DNA of 14,882 bases from Thermohalobaculum sp039030915 (GTDB lineage: Bacteria > Pseudomonadota > Alphaproteobacteria > Rhodobacterales > Rhodobacteraceae): positions 1-14,882 of the forward strand of contig JBCCDG010000102.1 in the NCBI GenBank assembly GCA_039030915.1, given 5' to 3'. The position numbers and the translations under genes were made by a program. The notes below the pieces were generated by a model, which worked only from the letters and a program-made list of their open reading frames with translations, made no database searches and had not been told where the DNA came from. Shown in pieces: positions 7,221-14,459 of this stretch; the first letter of the stretch is position 1, and the number at the start of each line of letters is the position of its first letter.

Positions 7221-7678
7221 ACTCCATCATCCTCTCGACTGCGACGCGCGTGATCGCGCCGCTGCTCTTTCTCTTCTCGATCTACATCCTGTGGCGCGGC
7301 CACAACGCGCCGGGCGGCGGCTTCATCGGGGGGCTGGTGGCGGCAACGGCGCTCGCGCTGATGGAGAAGGCATCGAGCCTGCAATGGGCGCGCCGCTTCC
7401 TCCGGCTCGAGCCTCTGGCCATAGCGGTCGTGGGTCTGGCCTGCGCCGTCACCGCTGCGGTCTGGGGCTATCTCGCCGAGGGTCATGTGCTCGCCGGGGT
7501 CTGGCCGCTCAAGGATGTCTACCTGCAGGGCATCTCGCTCAAGCCCTTCGGCTCGATCCTGCTCTTCGACACGGGCGTCTATCTCGTCGTCGTCGGCGGG
7601 GTCTGCGGCATGCTCTTCACACTCGAGGCGGCGGTGCTCTCGGCCCTCGGCGGGCCCGCCCCGAAGAGGAAGCGCTGA
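7217..7678 (+). CDS. mrpB: Na+/H+ antiporter subunit B
   Basis: Small membrane subunit of the Mrp antiporter carrying the MnhB domain. It has 153 residues and about four hydrophobic segments. The signature RGHNAPGGGFIGGL lies at residues 27-40, and GISLKPFGSILLFDTGVYL in the second half is equally diagnostic. The start overlaps the mrpA stop by four bases, and its own stop shares one base with the mrpC start (TGATG), so expression is probably translationally coupled. The C-terminus ends in a basic KRKR tail. No key element appears to be missing. Confidence 0.95.
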   Translation: MNSIILSTATRVIAPLLFLFSIYILWRGHNAPGGGFIGGLVAATALALMEKASSLQWARRFLRLEPLAIAVVGLACAVTAAVWGYLAEGHVLAGVWPLKDVYLQGISLKPFGSILLFDTGVYLVVVGGVCGMLFTLEAAVLSALGGPAPKRKR

Positions 7679-8067
7679 TGGAACCCGCCCTCGCCGTCCT
7701 CACCGGCTTTCTCGTGGCCTCCGGAGCCTACCTGATGATGTCGTCGAACCTCATCCGGTTCCTCTTCGGGCTTACCATCATCTCCAACGCCGCCAACCTC
7801 GCGATCTTCGCGGCCGGGCGCATGACCTTCGGCCTGCCCGCCATCGTGCCCGAAGGCGCTGAGACGGTGCAGGGCGATGTCGCCAATTCGCTGCCTCAGG
7901 CGCTAATCCTGACGGCGATCGTGATCGGCTTCGGCCTCTTCGTCTTCTCGCTCAGCCTCGTCCTCCGCGCCTATGCCGAGTTCGGTACGGCAGACAGCGG
8001 GGGCATGCGCGTGGCCGAGCCCGAGGATCGCGAACCGCCCGCAACGCTCGACCCGGAGCTTCGTTGA
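7678..8067 (+). CDS. mrpC: Na+/H+ antiporter subunit C
   Basis: NuoK-like membrane subunit of 129 residues with three predicted helices (about 4-22, 28-47 and 80-103). Family features are YLMMSSNLIRFLFGLTIIS at residues 18-36, the following NAANLAIF, and NSLPQALILTAIVIGF before the third helix; these are the conserved MrpC/NuoK core. The ATG at 7678 overlaps the mrpB stop; a longer in-frame extension upstream would run deep into mrpB and has no family resemblance. The hydrophilic tail after residue 105 is typical. The stop overlaps the mrpD start by one base. Confidence 0.95.
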   Translation: MEPALAVLTGFLVASGAYLMMSSNLIRFLFGLTIISNAANLAIFAAGRMTFGLPAIVPEGAETVQGDVANSLPQALILTAIVIGFGLFVFSLSLVLRAYAEFGTADSGGMRVAEPEDREPPATLDPELR

Positions 8068-9551
8068 TGCTGCTTGCGGCCCCCATCCTGCTGCCGCTCG
8101 GCACGGCGATCATCCTGTTCCTCATGCGCCGAAGCCCGGCGCACAAGGTTGTCTCCGTCCTCTCGGCCGCCATCCTCGTGGCGCTTGGCGGGACGATCCT
8201 GGCCGAGACGGTTGCCAACGGGCCGATCTCCGCGCAGATGGGCGGCTGGGCTGCGCCGTATGGGATCACGCTGGTGGCGGACACGCTCTCCGGTGCGATG
8301 GTGCTGATTGCCGGCATCGCGGCCTTCACGGCGCTGATGTTTGCGACGGTCGAGGTCGACCGGCCGACGGAGCAGCTGGGCTTCCACGCGCTCTGCCATG
8401 CCATGATCGGCGGCGTCTGCGGCGCCTTCCTGACGGGCGACCTCTTCAACCTCTACGTCTGGTTCGAGGTGATGCTCATCTCGTCCTTCGGCCTCCTCGT
8501 CGTCGGCGGGGGCAGGCGGCAGATGGACGGCGCGATGAAATACGTGGCGCTCAATCTCGTGGGCACCATCGCGTTCCTCACGGGCGTCGGTCTCCTGTAC
8601 GGCACGGCCGGCACGCTCAACATGGCCGATCTGGGCGTGAAGCTTCAGGGACGGATGGACGAGACGGCGGTGATGGGGGCTGCGGGCATGCTGCTCTTTG
8701 CCTTCGCCGCCAAGGCCGCGCTCTTCCCTGTCTTCTTCTGGCTGCCGGCTTCCTATCATACACCCGCCGCCGCGACCTCGGCGCTCTTCTCCGCGCTTCT
8801 CACCAAGGTGGGCGTGTACTCGCTCCTCCGCGTTTTCACGCTGATCTTCGAGCCTGGGCACGAGGTGATCACGACCGTCTTGCTGATCGCGGCCGGCTTC
8901 ACCATCGCGCTCGGCGCCATGGGAGCGGCGGCGGAGGGGGAGATGCGGCGGATCTTCTCCTTTCATATCGTCAGCCAGATCGGCGTGATGACCCTGGGCC
9001 TCGCCATCGGAAGCGAACTCGCGCTCGCGGGGGCGGTCTTCTATTTCTTCCACCATATCCCGGCGATGATGGGGCTGATCCTGCTCGGCGGGCTCATCGG
9101 GCGGGAATGCGGCTCGGAGCGGCTCGACCGGCTCGGCGGGCTCTGGACCGCTGGGCCCTGGCTCGGCGTGCTCTTCCTGATCCCGATGCTGAGCCTCATC
9201 GGCGTGCCGCCACTCTCGGGCTTCTGGGCCAAGTTCTTCATGATCCGGGCAAGCTTCGAGGCGGGCTACCACTTCCTGGGCGGGCTGATCCTGCTCGCCT
9301 CGGTGCTGACGTTCTTCTATCTCGGGCGGGTCTTCGTCGCGGCCTTCTGGCAGCCCCGTCCCGGCGTCGATGCAGACGCCATTCCGGCCTGCTACCCGCA
9401 CAGGCTGCTGGTGGTACCGGTGCTGCTGCTGGCGGGCGTGACGCTTGCTATCAGCCTCTGGCCGGGCAATTTCTTCGAGTTGGCGACCGATGCCGCGGGT
9501 CGGCTCCTCGACCCGCTGGCCTATCTGCGCACCGTGCTGGGAGGTCCGTGA
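8067..9551 (+). CDS. mrpD: Na+/H+ antiporter subunit D
   Basis: Second large antiporter-like subunit, homologous to NuoM/NuoN, with 494 residues and about 14 membrane helices. Conserved charged residues of the proton channel are present: Glu134 in LYVWFEVML, Lys216 in FAFAAKAALFPVFFW, Lys247 in ALLTKVGVYSL, and the lysine in PPLSGFWAKFF. FSFHIVSQIGVM matches the histidine-containing helix. ATG 8067 overlaps the mrpC stop by one base and begins a hydrophobic first helix; a TTG three bases earlier is the only alternative. Length matches the family. It lies three bases before mrpE. Confidence 0.95.
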   Translation: MLLAAPILLPLGTAIILFLMRRSPAHKVVSVLSAAILVALGGTILAETVANGPISAQMGGWAAPYGITLVADTLSGAMVLIAGIAAFTALMFATVEVDRPTEQLGFHALCHAMIGGVCGAFLTGDLFNLYVWFEVMLISSFGLLVVGGGRRQMDGAMKYVALNLVGTIAFLTGVGLLYGTAGTLNMADLGVKLQGRMDETAVMGAAGMLLFAFAAKAALFPVFFWLPASYHTPAAATSALFSALLTKVGVYSLLRVFTLIFEPGHEVITTVLLIAAGFTIALGAMGAAAEGEMRRIFSFHIVSQIGVMTLGLAIGSELALAGAVFYFFHHIPAMMGLILLGGLIGRECGSERLDRLGGLWTAGPWLGVLFLIPMLSLIGVPPLSGFWAKFFMIRASFEAGYHFLGGLILLASVLTFFYLGRVFVAAFWQPRPGVDADAIPACYPHRLLVVPVLLLAGVTLAISLWPGNFFELATDAAGRLLDPLAYLRTVLGGP

Positions 9552-9554
9552 CCC

Positions 9555-9893
9555 ATGCGCCTCATCATGAAGCCCGTGCACATCGTCTGGCTGGTGATCT
9601 ATTTTCTCTGGGAGCTCTTCAATTCCGCCTGGCGCGTCTTTGCCGAGGTGATGACGCCGGGGCTGAACGTGAGCCCGCAGTTCCACGCCATGCCGCTCGA
9701 TGCGCTGACTGATCTGCAGATCACGATGACGGCCAACATGATCACGCTGACGCCGGGCACGCTGACGGTCGATGTCAGCCCCGACCGCAAGCAGCTCCTC
9801 ATACACTCGATGTACACCGACGACGGCACCGAGGCGGTCAATGCCAGCATCAAGGCGGGGCTCGAGAAGGTCGTGATGAGGGCCACGCAATGA
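9555..9893 (+). CDS. mrpE: Na+/H+ antiporter subunit E, short form
   Basis: Accessory membrane subunit of the Mrp antiporter. At 112 residues it is shorter than the roughly 160-residue Bacillus-type MrpE: the N-terminal membrane helices are reduced to one clear segment (about 8-22), followed by SAWRVFAEVMTPGLNVSP and the soluble MnhE domain. The TLTPGTLTVDVSPD motif (64-77) is diagnostic. A GGAGG ribosome binding site lies at 9540-9544, inside the end of mrpD, and the stop overlaps the mrpF start. I know short forms of MrpE in alphaproteobacteria, so this is probably not a truncation. Confidence 0.9.
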   Translation: MRLIMKPVHIVWLVIYFLWELFNSAWRVFAEVMTPGLNVSPQFHAMPLDALTDLQITMTANMITLTPGTLTVDVSPDRKQLLIHSMYTDDGTEAVNASIKAGLEKVVMRATQ

Positions 9894-10270
9894 GCGTCCT
9901 CGGCGCCGTCATCGAAGGACCGCTCGCCTGGGGGGCAGCGATCTGCGGGCTCCTGATCGCCGCGGGCATCGTCTGCACCGTCTGGCGGCTGGTGCAGGGG
10001 GAGACGCTGCCGGACCGGGTGGTGGCGCTTGATCTCCTGTCGATGCAGCTCACCGCGCTCTTCGTCGTCTTCGCAACGGCGGTGCGCAACGCGGCCTATC
10101 TCGATGCCGCACTGGCGCTTGCGCTCGTCTCCTTCCTGTCCACCGTCGCCTTCGCGCGCTATGTGGAGCGGCGGATGCGGGCGGACGCGCCACCCAAGCC
10201 TGATCCGGAGCCAGAGCTCGACCAGGATGCTGGCACGGGTGCAACCAGCGGGGAGACCTCCGATGCTTGA
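9890..10270 (+). CDS. mrpF: Na+/H+ antiporter subunit F
   Basis: Small three-helix membrane subunit of the Mrp antiporter, which has been linked to cation handling. It has 126 residues. The signature GETLPDRVVALDLLS at residues 37-51 is conserved across the MnhF/PhaF family, with Asp42 as the key acidic residue. Helices lie at about 12-32, 45-64 and 70-90. The C-terminal 35 residues are hydrophilic, rich in Pro, Glu and Asp, and longer than usual. The start overlaps the mrpE stop (ATGA), and the tail overlaps the mrpG start by eight bases. Confidence 0.93.
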   Translation: MSVLGAVIEGPLAWGAAICGLLIAAGIVCTVWRLVQGETLPDRVVALDLLSMQLTALFVVFATAVRNAAYLDAALALALVSFLSTVAFARYVERRMRADAPPKPDPEPELDQDAGTGATSGETSDA

Positions 10271-10640
10271 GACCGTGCTCGACGTCCTCTCCGCACTCGC
10301 GCTCATCGCGGGCGGTCTTCTCTGCTTCGCTGCGGGGCTTGGCATCGTCCGCTTTCAGGACGTCTATCTGCGCATGCATGCTGCCACCAAGGCTGGGACG
10401 CTTGGGCTCATGTTCATCGCACTCGCGCTCTGCCTCGCGGCACCCTCCATCGAGGTGGTGGTAAAGGCGGTGCTGGTCTCCGTGTTCATGATCATCACGG
10501 CCCCCGTCGGCTCGCATCTGATCGGTCGCGCAGCATTTCGGAGCGGTACGCCCTTTTGGCAGGGGACAGGGCTCGACGAGAACTGCGAGACCTTCCGCGA
10601 AGGGGCGGCGGAGGCACGGCGGAGCGCCGAGCGGGACTAG
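10263..10640 (+). CDS. mrpG: Na+/H+ antiporter subunit G
   Basis: Last subunit of the Mrp antiporter, NuoJ-like, with three membrane helices in 125 residues. Diagnostic segments are GIVRFQDVYLRMHAATKAG at 27-45 and ITAPVGSHLIGRAA at 78-91, both core MnhG/PhaG motifs. The start at 10263 lies inside the end of mrpF with GGGGAG just upstream. The hydrophilic C-terminus (about 92-125) is typical of alphaproteobacterial forms. It ends the seven-gene operon; an imperfect hairpin lies 13 bases beyond the stop. Confidence 0.94.
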   Translation: MLETVLDVLSALALIAGGLLCFAAGLGIVRFQDVYLRMHAATKAGTLGLMFIALALCLAAPSIEVVVKAVLVSVFMIITAPVGSHLIGRAAFRSGTPFWQGTGLDENCETFREGAAEARRSAERD

Positions 10641-10652
10641 GCGCAAGCGCAT

Positions 10653-10673
10653 GCGATAGCACCACGCTAGCGC
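10653..10673 (+). other. Imperfect hairpin between mrpG and gpsA
   Basis: Arms 10653-10660 and 10666-10673 pair at 7 of 8 positions around the loop ACCAC. There is no T-run beyond, so a terminator role for the mrp operon is possible but unproven. It lies upstream of a candidate gpsA promoter, suggesting that the antiporter and osmolyte genes are separate transcription units. Confidence 0.3.
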
Positions 10674-10683
10674 GCAGGGGCAT

Positions 10684-10712
10684 TTGCCGCGCGGCGGTCG
10701 GCGCCCTATTTC
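10684..10712 (+). promoter_or_regulatory. Candidate promoter of the glucosylglycerol cluster
   Basis: TTGCCG at 10684-10689, a 17-base spacer, then TATTTC at 10707-10712. Each hexamer is only a partial match to the sigma-70 consensus, but the spacing is ideal. Transcription would begin around 10719, leaving a leader of about 40 bases before the preferred gpsA ATG at 10760. If so, the alternative ATG at 10721 could not be used. Pattern inference only. Confidence 0.3.
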
Positions 10713-10759
10713 ATGCGTCGATGAGTTCCCTTCCGCCATCGCCGTTTTTGGGTCCGAAC

Positions 10760-11950
10760 ATGAGCGCCTTCGACATATCGGGGAGCCCGCCCGCTCCCGT
10801 GCCGGTGCCCGGAGCGCCCCTCGTGGCGCGCCCCTATCGCTCGATCGCCGTCCTCGGCGGCGGCGCCTGGGGCACGGCGCTTGCTGTCGTCGCCGCGCGT
10901 GCCGGCCGGCGCACCAGCCTCTGGGCGCGCCGCCGGGACGTGGTGGAGGACGTAAACGCCAACCGGCGCAACAGTCGTTATCTCGGCGACATTGCTATGC
11001 CGGATGGGCTGACGGCGACCGATGACTTCGACGCGGCCTGCGCCGGCGCGGAGGCAGTGTTGCTGGTTACGCCATCGGGCACGGTGCGTGAGATGGCGGA
11101 GCGGTTGAACGCGGTGCTCGCTCCCAAGGTGCCCGTCGTCGTCTGTGCGAAGGGGATCGAGGATGGGACCGGATTTCTCATGGCTGATGTCGTGGCCGAT
11201 GCGGCGCCCGGCCGCCCCGTCGGCGCGCTTTCGGGCCCCAGCTTCGCGGACGAAACGGCGCGCGGCGACCCGACGGCCGTGACCATCGCTAGCGACTTCT
11301 CGCTCGACCGATATGCCGACAGCGGCACGGCCCATGCCCTCCGCGCCGAGCAGCTTGCCGCGCGCATGGCTGTCTCGCTCACGACCGAGAGCTTCCGCCC
11401 CTACTTCTCCGACGACCTCACCGGCGTCGAGGTGGGCGGCGCGGTCAAGAATGTGCTCGCCATCGCCTGCGGTATGGCCACGGGCGCAGGCTTCGCTGCC
11501 AATACGCGCGCCGCGCTCATCACCCGCGGGCTCGACGAGATGAAGGCGCTGGCCGAGGCGTTGGGTGGCAAGCGCGAGACGGTGACCGGTCTCTCCGGCA
11601 TCGGGGACCTCACACTCACCTGTTCGAACACCTCGAGCCGCAACTTCAGCTATGGCGTCGAGATGGGGGAGGGCCGGCGCGGCGAGGAGATCTTCGGGGG
11701 ACAGAAGAAGGTGGTCGAGGGCGTGCGCAACAGCATCGCGGCCACGGATCTAGCTCGGCGCAAGGGCGTGGAGATGCCGATCTGCGAGACTGTGCGCGCG
11801 ATCGTGCATGACGGCCTGCCGCTCGGCGAAGCCTTCGCCGCCCTCTGGTCCCGGCCGCTGGAGGCCGAACCGCGCGCGCTCGACCTCACCCTCGGCCACC
11901 CGTCTGACGACGCCGCAATCCGCCGCTTTGCCGACGCCTGGGAGGAATGA
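10760..11950 (+). CDS. gpsA: NAD(P)-dependent glycerol-3-phosphate dehydrogenase
   Basis: Reduces dihydroxyacetone phosphate to sn-glycerol 3-phosphate; cytoplasmic. Features in order are the nucleotide-binding fold SIAVLGGGAWGTALA (28-42), VVVCAKGIE (126-134), ALSGPSFADE (156-165), the catalytic lysine region VGGAVKNVLAIACG (225-238, Lys230), NTRAALITRG (248-257) and LSGIGDLTLTC (278-288). At 396 residues it exceeds the usual 320-340 because of a Pro-rich 27-residue N-terminal extension and an insertion near 180-200. ATG 10760 is the preferred start; an in-frame ATG at 10721 would add 13 residues, and neither has a strong ribosome binding site. It overlaps the phosphatase gene and lies upstream of ggpS, so it probably supplies the acceptor for glucosylglycerol synthesis. 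A housekeeping phospholipid role is also possible. Confidence 0.93.
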   Translation: MSAFDISGSPPAPVPVPGAPLVARPYRSIAVLGGGAWGTALAVVAARAGRRTSLWARRRDVVEDVNANRRNSRYLGDIAMPDGLTATDDFDAACAGAEAVLLVTPSGTVREMAERLNAVLAPKVPVVVCAKGIEDGTGFLMADVVADAAPGRPVGALSGPSFADETARGDPTAVTIASDFSLDRYADSGTAHALRAEQLAARMAVSLTTESFRPYFSDDLTGVEVGGAVKNVLAIACGMATGAGFAANTRAALITRGLDEMKALAEALGGKRETVTGLSGIGDLTLTCSNTSSRNFSYGVEMGEGRRGEEIFGGQKKVVEGVRNSIAATDLARRKGVEMPICETVRAIVHDGLPLGEAFAALWSRPLEAEPRALDLTLGHPSDDAAIRRFADAWEE

Positions 11951-12804
11951 TGACGATGCCAGGACGCGACATGGGTCATATGGTCGACCACACCGCCCGC
12001 TTCGGGGGTGCCGGCGCCGGCGTGCTTGACGAGATGCGCCCGCTTGTCGAGAGCTGGCGCTTCGTGCTGGCGACCGATCTCGACGGCACGTTTCTGGGCG
12101 GGACCGAGGAGGATCGCCTCGCCCTCTACCGCTGGATCGAGGCGCATCGTGAGGGGCTCGGCCTGATCTTCGTCACGGGTCGCGATCCGCGCTTCATAGA
12201 GGGGCTTTGCGCCGATACGCCTGTGCCCTGGCCCGATTTCGTGGTCGGCGATGTGGGCACCACAATCGCGCGAATGGCGCCTGCCGGGCCGGGTGGAAAG
12301 GTAAGCCCCATACAGGAGCTTGAGGAGGAGATCGCCGCCATCTGGGGTGATGTGGGGCCCAAGGTGCGCGATGCGCTCGACGGACATCCGGGCCTGCGTC
12401 TCCAGCCGACCGAGTTCCGCTTCCGCGTGAGCTACGACTACGACCCGGAGGCTTACGATCCGAAGGCGGAGGAAATCGTCGCGGCGATGGGGCTCGATCA
12501 TCTCATCTCGGCCGACACCTATTTCGACGTGCTACCGAAGGGCGTCAGCAAGGGCCCCTCGCTCACCCGCCTCGCCGAACGCCTCGGCTTGCCGGCCACG
12601 CGGATTCTGGTGGCAGGCGACACGCTGAACGACTACTCCATGTTCGAGACCGAGTTTCTCGGCGTGGCCGTGGGCGGCTCGGAAAGGCCCCTCCTCGAGC
12701 GCGTGGCCGACAAGGAGCACGTGCTGAAGGCGGAGGGTGTGGGCGCGGCCGGCATCATGGATGCCATCGCCCATTTCGACCTCTACGATCCCAAGCCGCG
12801 CTGA
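11947..12804 (+). CDS. HAD-IIB phosphatase, probable glucosylglycerol-phosphate phosphatase
   Basis: Probably dephosphorylates 2-O-glucosylglycerol 3-phosphate to glucosylglycerol. The HAD motifs are complete: LATDLDGTFL (41-50, nucleophile Asp44 and acid/base Asp46), FVTGRD (75-80), the lysine motif LPKGVSKG (196-203) and AGDTLND (223-229, Asp225 and Asp229). The C2B-type cap between motifs II and III is typical of sucrose-phosphate phosphatase, mannosylglycerate phosphatase and the N-terminal domain of fused GgpPS proteins. Three ATGs are close together (11947, 11950, 11956). GGAGG at 11941-11945 best suits 11956, so the first one to three residues are uncertain. The gene overlaps the gpsA stop and precedes ggpS by 75 bases, the main reason for the substrate assignment. 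HAD-IIB phosphatases for trehalose or mannosylglycerate are alternatives. Confidence 0.85.
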   Translation: MMTMPGRDMGHMVDHTARFGGAGAGVLDEMRPLVESWRFVLATDLDGTFLGGTEEDRLALYRWIEAHREGLGLIFVTGRDPRFIEGLCADTPVPWPDFVVGDVGTTIARMAPAGPGGKVSPIQELEEEIAAIWGDVGPKVRDALDGHPGLRLQPTEFRFRVSYDYDPEAYDPKAEEIVAAMGLDHLISADTYFDVLPKGVSKGPSLTRLAERLGLPATRILVAGDTLNDYSMFETEFLGVAVGGSERPLLERVADKEHVLKAEGVGAAGIMDAIAHFDLYDPKPR

Positions 12805-12879
12805 GCGCAGCGCATCGCACGCAGAAGCACGGCCCCGGGGCCCCATCGCCCCCGGCGCCCGAACCCGGAAGGGGGACCC
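12805..12879. other. Spacer with GC palindrome between phosphatase gene and ggpS
   Basis: This 75-base gap contains a perfect 12-bp palindrome, GGCCCCGGGGCC, at 12831-12842, followed by an alternative pairing of 12835-12840 with 12850-12855. It could tune the relative expression of phosphatase and synthase at the RNA level. The ggpS ribosome binding site, GGAAGGGGGA, ends the gap. Confidence 0.35.
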
Positions 12880-14379
12880 ATGACCTCGAAGCTCGTCATC
12901 GTCTATCACCGCCAGCCCTATGAGGAGGTGATCGAGGACGGCAAGCTCGTCCGAAAGGAGAACAAGAGCCCGAACGGCATCGTGCCGACGCTCAAGAGCT
13001 TCTTCGGCCGGCACGAGGGCGCCTGGGTTGCGTGGAAATACGCCGACGATCCGAACGAGCCGGACTTCGAGCGCGTGATCGAGATCGAGGACAGCTACGG
13101 CAAGTATTCCGTGAGCCGGCTTCCGCTGACGAAGGATCAGGTCTCGAGCTTCTACCACGTCACCTCGAAGGAGGCGATCTGGCCGATCCTTCACAGCTTC
13201 AAGGACCGCTACAACTACGACCCTGTGGACTGGCCGACGTTTCGGGAAGTGAACTGGGCCTTTGCCGAGGCTGCCGCTCGCGAGGCGGATGACGACAGCG
13301 TCATCTGGGTGCATGACTACAATCTCTGGCTCGTGCCGATGTACCTCCGGCAGCTGAAGCCCAACGCCAAGATCGCCTTCTTCCACCACACGCCCTTTCC
13401 GGCGGCGGACATGTTCAATGTGCTGCCCTGGCGGCGCGAGATCATCGAGAGCCTGCTCGCTTGCGATATCGTCGGCTTCCACATCCCGCGTTATGTCGCG
13501 AATTTCGTCAGCTGTGCGCACAGCCGGTTCGACGTGCGCGTGGTGGGCGAGATCATGACGCCGGAGGATTTTTCCCCCTCGGGCCAGGCGTTGTCGGAGC
13601 GGACGACCTTTACAGAGGTGGAGTACGAGGGGCGGCGCATACTCCTCTCCGCATTCCCCGTTGGCGTCGATGTCGACTACATCGAGGAGCTGGCGCGGTC
13701 CGAGGAAACGGCAGAGCTGAAGGCCGCGATCCGTCAGGAGCTGGGCGGCAAGAAGCTGATCATCTCCGTTGGGCGGACCGACTACACAAAGGGCGGGATC
13801 GAACTCCTGCAGGCCTATGAACGGCTGCTCGAGCGGCGGCCCGAGCTGCGCGGCGAGGTGCGGCTCATGCTGGTGAGCGTCAGCGCGAATCGAAACATGG
13901 AAGCCTATGCGGAGGTGCAGGAGGCAATCGAGACCCATGCAGGCCGGATCAACGGCGCCTATGGCAGCTTCGAGTGGCAGCCCGTCTCGCTGATCTCGAC
14001 GCCGATCCCTTTCCGCGATCTCGTCGCCTATTACCGCGCGGCGGATGTGGCTTGGATCACGCCGTTGGCGGACGGGCTCAATCTCGTGGCCGAGGAATTC
14101 GTGGCGGCGCGGACGGATGGCGACGGCGTGCTGGTGCTATCCGAGTTTGCGGGCGTGGCCGTGGAGATGGCGGAGGCGGTGTTGACGAACCCCTTTTCCA
14201 ACCGCTCCATGGACGCAGCCATCGACCAGGCGCTCGACATGGCGGAGGATGACAGGCGCGGCCGCATGACCGCCCTCCGCGAGAAGGTCCATCGCTATGA
14301 CATCGAAGCCTGGGCGAAGGAGCAGCAGCGCCTCTTCGACGCCCTCGCCCGCAAGCGCAAGGACAAGAGCGCTGCCTAA
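12880..14379 (+). CDS. ggpS: Glucosylglycerol-phosphate synthase (GT20 family)
   Basis: Transfers glucose from ADP-glucose to glycerol 3-phosphate, the first step of glucosylglycerol synthesis; cytoplasmic, salt-related. The 499-residue length and the N-terminus LVIVYHRQPYEEV then KSPNGIVPTLKSFF (29-42) match cyanobacterial GgpS rather than trehalose-phosphate synthase, which has the N-loop SAGGL motif. GT20 motifs are WVHDYNLWLVPMYLRQ (143-158), FFHHTPFPAADMFNVLPWR (167-185), SVGRTDYTKG (296-305), PLADGLNLVAEEFVA (395-409), LSEFAGVAVEM (420-430) and NPFSNRSMDAAI (437-448). ATG 12880 follows GGAAGG with 7-base spacing. It sits third in a gpsA-phosphatase-ggpS series supplying acceptor, dephosphorylation and synthesis. 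Its last 32 codons are repeated in opposite orientation at the window's right edge. OtsA is the only real alternative and is disfavoured. Confidence 0.92.
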   Translation: MTSKLVIVYHRQPYEEVIEDGKLVRKENKSPNGIVPTLKSFFGRHEGAWVAWKYADDPNEPDFERVIEIEDSYGKYSVSRLPLTKDQVSSFYHVTSKEAIWPILHSFKDRYNYDPVDWPTFREVNWAFAEAAAREADDDSVIWVHDYNLWLVPMYLRQLKPNAKIAFFHHTPFPAADMFNVLPWRREIIESLLACDIVGFHIPRYVANFVSCAHSRFDVRVVGEIMTPEDFSPSGQALSERTTFTEVEYEGRRILLSAFPVGVDVDYIEELARSEETAELKAAIRQELGGKKLIISVGRTDYTKGGIELLQAYERLLERRPELRGEVRLMLVSVSANRNMEAYAEVQEAIETHAGRINGAYGSFEWQPVSLISTPIPFRDLVAYYRAADVAWITPLADGLNLVAEEFVAARTDGDGVLVLSEFAGVAVEMAEAVLTNPFSNRSMDAAIDQALDMAEDDRRGRMTALREKVHRYDIEAWAKEQQRLFDALARKRKDKSAA

Positions 14380-14459
14380 GCGGCCTGATGCGGCGCCCTT
14401 GCCGCCCTCCGCTGTGCAGTGCTCCGTGTGACTGCGCCCGCGCCCACCCACGTCAGCGT
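14280..14459 (+). repeat. Left arm of a large inverted repeat (ggpS end plus downstream)
   Basis: This 180-bp segment is the reverse complement of 14703-14882 with three mismatches, at 14378 (within the ggpS stop codon), 14423 and 14437. It covers the last 97 coding bases of ggpS, the stop and about 80 bases of 3' flank. Homology ends at 14459/14703, and the other end runs off the window, so the true arm is longer. The flank contains a small hairpin (14390-14394 with 14401-14405). Confidence 0.95.

Noticed and set aside
7971..9890. A 639-codon open frame on the minus strand opposite mrpD and mrpE
   Set aside because: It is rich in Arg, Glu, His and Asp with no recognisable domain, and it is antisense to well-recognised membrane genes. 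Long antisense frames are expected in DNA with strong G/C third-position bias.
12532..13938. A 468-codon open frame on the minus strand opposite ggpS
   Set aside because: Antisense shadow of ggpS and the phosphatase gene; no family motif, and the plus-strand genes carry complete catalytic motifs.
12880..14379. Assignment as trehalose-6-phosphate synthase (OtsA)
   Set aside because: The N-terminus has the GgpS-type YHRQPYEEV and KSPNGIVPTLKSFF segments instead of the OtsA glycine N-loop, the length equals cyanobacterial GgpS, and gpsA plus a phosphatase are adjacent.
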